NCBI GenBank assembly: GCA_034423575.1
Contig: DAOUIF010000084.1
Location: 1 to 64,000 of the forward strand
Length of the DNA stretch: 64,000 bases
DNA from: Bin87 sp034423575
GTDB taxonomy: Bacteria; Chloroflexota; Dehalococcoidia; Lucifugimonadales; UBA3495
Direction: 5' to 3'
The translations under genes and the position numbers were made by a program. Positions 61,859 to 64,000 of the stretch are shown piece after piece. The stretch's first letter is position 1; each line of letters opens with the position of its first letter. The notes under the pieces are model-generated. The model made no database searches, was not told where the DNA came from, and worked only from the letters and a program-made list of their open reading frames with translations.

Positions 61859-62695
61859 TCAGATGGCCTGCCAATAGCGTCGCCCCTGCAATCGCACGAT
61901 CTTGCCAAACCCGGGGGCGGGGAGATGCACCGCCGCCACGGGTATCCCCTCACTCTCGAGGCGGTCCAACACCGATTCCCGAGTGGCAACGGCCTGCTCC
62001 GGGATGATGTCGGCGCGGGACGCCCAGTGTGTCTGCTGGATCTGCGACGTGTTGTGCAGCACGTCCCCCAGGACCAGGGCGCGCTCCCCGCCAGAGTTGA
62101 TCATGATGCTCATGTGGCCCGGCGTGTGGCCAGGGGTGGGCATCGTGGTCAGCTCACCGGTGATGCTGAACTCGCCTTCCATCAGCTCCACCAGACCCAT
62201 GTCGACCAGGGGCCAAACGCAATCGGGGGCGTTGGGGAACCGGTCGGGCTGCAATGCCGGGTCGTGGCTGGCGTCGAGATCGACCTTGCTGAAGTAATAC
62301 CGGGCGTTGGGGAAGGTCGGCTTTAGGTTGCCGCCGTCATCGCGGACGGTGTTCCAGCCGACATGGTCCCGGTGCAGGTGGGTCATCACCACGGCGTCGA
62401 TGTCGCCGGGGGCAAGACCGTTTCGGGACATGTCGTCCAGCAGTTCGCCCCAGGGCGTTTCGGGCGTGTCCTTGGCTCCCAGGCCGGTGTCGATGGCGAT
62501 GTTCTTGCCCTCCGAGCGCACCAGGAAACAGGCGAGGTTGAAGCTCACCTTGCGGTCGGGTGTCAGATGGTCGTGGAAGGGTTCCCAGTCCGATGCTGGA
62601 ATATCCGGAAAGAAGTTGCAGATGTCGAACTCCAGTAGTCCGTCCGACAGCGAGGCGATCTCCACGTTGCCAATAGTAATCTTGCTGGCAGCCAT
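61859..62695 (-). CDS. MBL-fold metallo-hydrolase (lactonase-like)
   Basis: This is a 278-aa metallo-beta-lactamase-fold hydrolase with H-x-H-x-D-H in MTHLHRDHVGW, TPGHTPGHMSI, LVLGDVLH and the terminal HLPAPGFGKIV. This is the arrangement of AHL lactonase- and methyl-parathion-hydrolase-like enzymes, not of the ComEC-type MBLs in the defence operon. There is no signal peptide. The start at 62695 follows GGAGGGACT. It ends in a strong palindromic terminator. Confidence 0.9.
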   Translation of the reverse strand: MAASKITIGNVEIASLSDGLLEFDICNFFPDIPASDWEPFHDHLTPDRKVSFNLACFLVRSEGKNIAIDTGLGAKDTPETPWGELLDDMSRNGLAPGDIDAVVMTHLHRDHVGWNTVRDDGGNLKPTFPNARYYFSKVDLDASHDPALQPDRFPNAPDCVWPLVDMGLVELMEGEFSITGELTTMPTPGHTPGHMSIMINSGGERALVLGDVLHNTSQIQQTHWASRADIIPEQAVATRESVLDRLESEGIPVAAVHLPAPGFGKIVRLQGRRYWQAI

Positions 62696-62841
62696 AGTCC
62701 CTCCAGATGCCGTGAATTGGCGCATTCTACCACCGGCAGCGGGACCGACGCCGCGCTTAGCAGGCAACGCTGGAGGTTGCTGACACCCAGCGATAGACGC
62801 GCGCGACCAACGGGTGGTACACCTGACCCAGGTTGCCATCG

Positions 62842-64000
62842 ATGAACGTCAACGACCCGCACGATCCGCTACCGCCTATCACGGAAAAACAGCTGGCGCG
62901 CCTGTGGCAGCGACGGGCGTCGCGGAGCCGCGCCCTCCGAACCGAACGCGGAAACCGGATCAGAGTGCTCTATCCGGGACGCCCGGGAGTGACGGCCGGG
63001 CCTGATTTTCGGAATGCCCTGCTGCTGGTGGAAGACCAGGGCCTCGTGCAGGGCGACGTCGAAGTGCATTTGCGACAGCACGATTGGCGGTCCCACGGTC
63101 ACCACGAAGACCCCAACTACAACGGCGTCGCTCTGCACGTCGCGCTGGAGACCACCGGCTCCCGTTCGGATACGGCCAGCGGCGGCAAACCCCCATTGGT
63201 TGGATTGCGCGGACTGCTGGATGATCCGCCGGCCGATGAAACGTCGGGCGAGGTGAGGGATCACCTCTGGCGGTTGCTGGAAGGGCACGGCTACCGGCGC
63301 CCCGACTCGGCGGAACGGATGGCCGCCTTGCTCAACCGGGCCGGCGACGAGCGGTTTCTCGCCAGGAGCCTCGTGCTGCAACAGCTGATGTCCGAGCAGC
63401 CGGCTGCCCAAACTCTGTGGGAATCGATCTGCGAGGCGCTGGGTTACCGGCACAACCAGCACGCGTTCCTGCAACTGGCGATGGTTGCCCCGATCGCGTC
63501 GCTGGAAGCGCTGGCGCGTAGGTCACCTGAAAGCGGGCGGATCGCCCTGCTGACCGCCACCCTGCTAGGACTGTCGGGATTTAGCGACCCGACGCGGCCG
63601 TCGTTTCCCGACAAAACCCATGAGCAACTGGGACCGGCGTTGGATGTCAACCAGTGGAAGCTGTTCAGGGTCCGTCCATCGAATCATCCCCGGCGCAGAA
63701 TCGCAGGAGCCGCCGGGTTGCTGGCCCGATTCGCCGACCGGGGCCTGCTGGCGGCGATGGCGAACGCCGCCGCGCAATGCAATCCGTCCGCGCTGACGCG
63801 GGCTTTGAGCGTCGGCAGCGGCGGGGCGCATGAACCGGCATTGATCGGGCCCGGCCGAGCGGGCGATATCGCCGTCAACGCGGTTCTGCCGTTCCTGCAC
63901 GGGTGGACCGCCCTCAACGGTCAGGCAGAGAAATCCCGAGAAATGTTGGAACTGTACAGAAAGTACGGAAAACTCACCGAAAACGAAATCACCCGGGAAC
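62842..64000 (+). CDS. DUF2851 family protein (3' end outside window)
   Basis: An open frame runs from ATG 62842 to the window end (386 codons, no stop). The N-terminus carries the marks of DUF2851: LARLWQRRA, RTERGNRIRVLYPGR, AGPDFRNALLL, VQGDVEVHLRQHDWRSHGHHEDPNYNGVALHVAL. Conserved acidic and His residues in the last of these suggest a nuclease-like or metal-binding site, but the function is unknown. Full-length members are about 430-450 aa, so most of the gene is present. Confidence 0.85.
   Translation, partial: MNVNDPHDPLPPITEKQLARLWQRRASRSRALRTERGNRIRVLYPGRPGVTAGPDFRNALLLVEDQGLVQGDVEVHLRQHDWRSHGHHEDPNYNGVALHVALETTGSRSDTASGGKPPLVGLRGLLDDPPADETSGEVRDHLWRLLEGHGYRRPDSAERMAALLNRAGDERFLARSLVLQQLMSEQPAAQTLWESICEALGYRHNQHAFLQLAMVAPIASLEALARRSPESGRIALLTATLLGLSGFSDPTRPSFPDKTHEQLGPALDVNQWKLFRVRPSNHPRRRIAGAAGLLARFADRGLLAAMANAAAQCNPSALTRALSVGSGGAHEPALIGPGRAGDIAVNAVLPFLHGWTALNGQAEKSREMLELYRKYGKLTENEITRE

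Overview
The window looks like a chromosomal segment of an uncultured, moderately high-GC bacterium, most probably a Chloroflexota of the SAR202/Dehalococcoidia type. The reasons are indirect. There is a dense set of scavenging-type oxidative and hydrolytic enzymes: a luciferase-like monooxygenase, an enolase-superfamily dehydratase, two MmgE/PrpD proteins, several amidohydrolases, CMD and crotonase folds and MFS carriers. Short palindromic repeats lie between genes. There is no rRNA, tRNA or other marker gene that would settle the taxonomy.

Region 1 (about 770-18,600) is an accessory, defence-type island. By eye its base composition and codon use are more AT-rich than the rest. It opens after an OmpR-type response regulator (62-751) with an HNH endonuclease. 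Then comes the most striking locus of the window, a tight four-gene operon (1,674-7,247). It encodes a ComEC-like metallo-beta-lactamase (MBL) protein, a single polypeptide fusing ubiquitin-type E2, E1 and JAB deubiquitinase domains, a second MBL protein, and a patatin-like phospholipase. These are the conjugation, deconjugation and membrane-killing parts seen in type II CBASS, but no CD-NTase is present. The island continues with a nuclease-like protein, a two-gene phosphorelay (a kinase with two GHKL ATPase modules plus a receiver-effector protein), a cytosine-5 DNA methyltransferase fused to a HhH-GPD/FeS DNA glycosylase, a membrane pentapeptide-repeat protein and an unknown protein. A 10.1-kb part of it lies between two direct copies of a roughly 200-bp repeat that share a 51-bp identical core (8,221-8,271 and 18,331-18,381).

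Region 2 (18,661-28,700) holds RidA, a berberine-bridge-type FAD oxidase, an MmgE/PrpD protein, bacterioferritin with its ferredoxin, a membrane protein, a zinc ribbon, a sugar epimerase and a GT-C-type membrane protein.

Region 3 (26,041-41,260) is an iron and cell-envelope locus. A minus-strand operon encodes a 1,056-residue flippase/phosphodiesterase/glycosyltransferase fusion, a duplicated-domain lipoprotein, an iron-type solute-binding lipoprotein and the GT-C protein. It diverges from a plus-strand set of imelysin, di-haem oxidoreductase and imelysin. An HTTM membrane protein and a DtxR-family metalloregulator follow. The divergent intergenic region carries a good minus-strand promoter overlapped by an imperfect dyad, a natural candidate operator.

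Region 4 (41,460-62,700) is a catabolic cluster of hydrolases, amidohydrolases, an acyl-CoA-dehydrogenase-like flavoprotein, amidase, a TPP enzyme, two MFS transporters, phosphotriesterase-like, PLD-like, agmatinase-like, crotonase and MBL enzymes. They sit in small operons on both strands. The window ends inside a DUF2851 gene.
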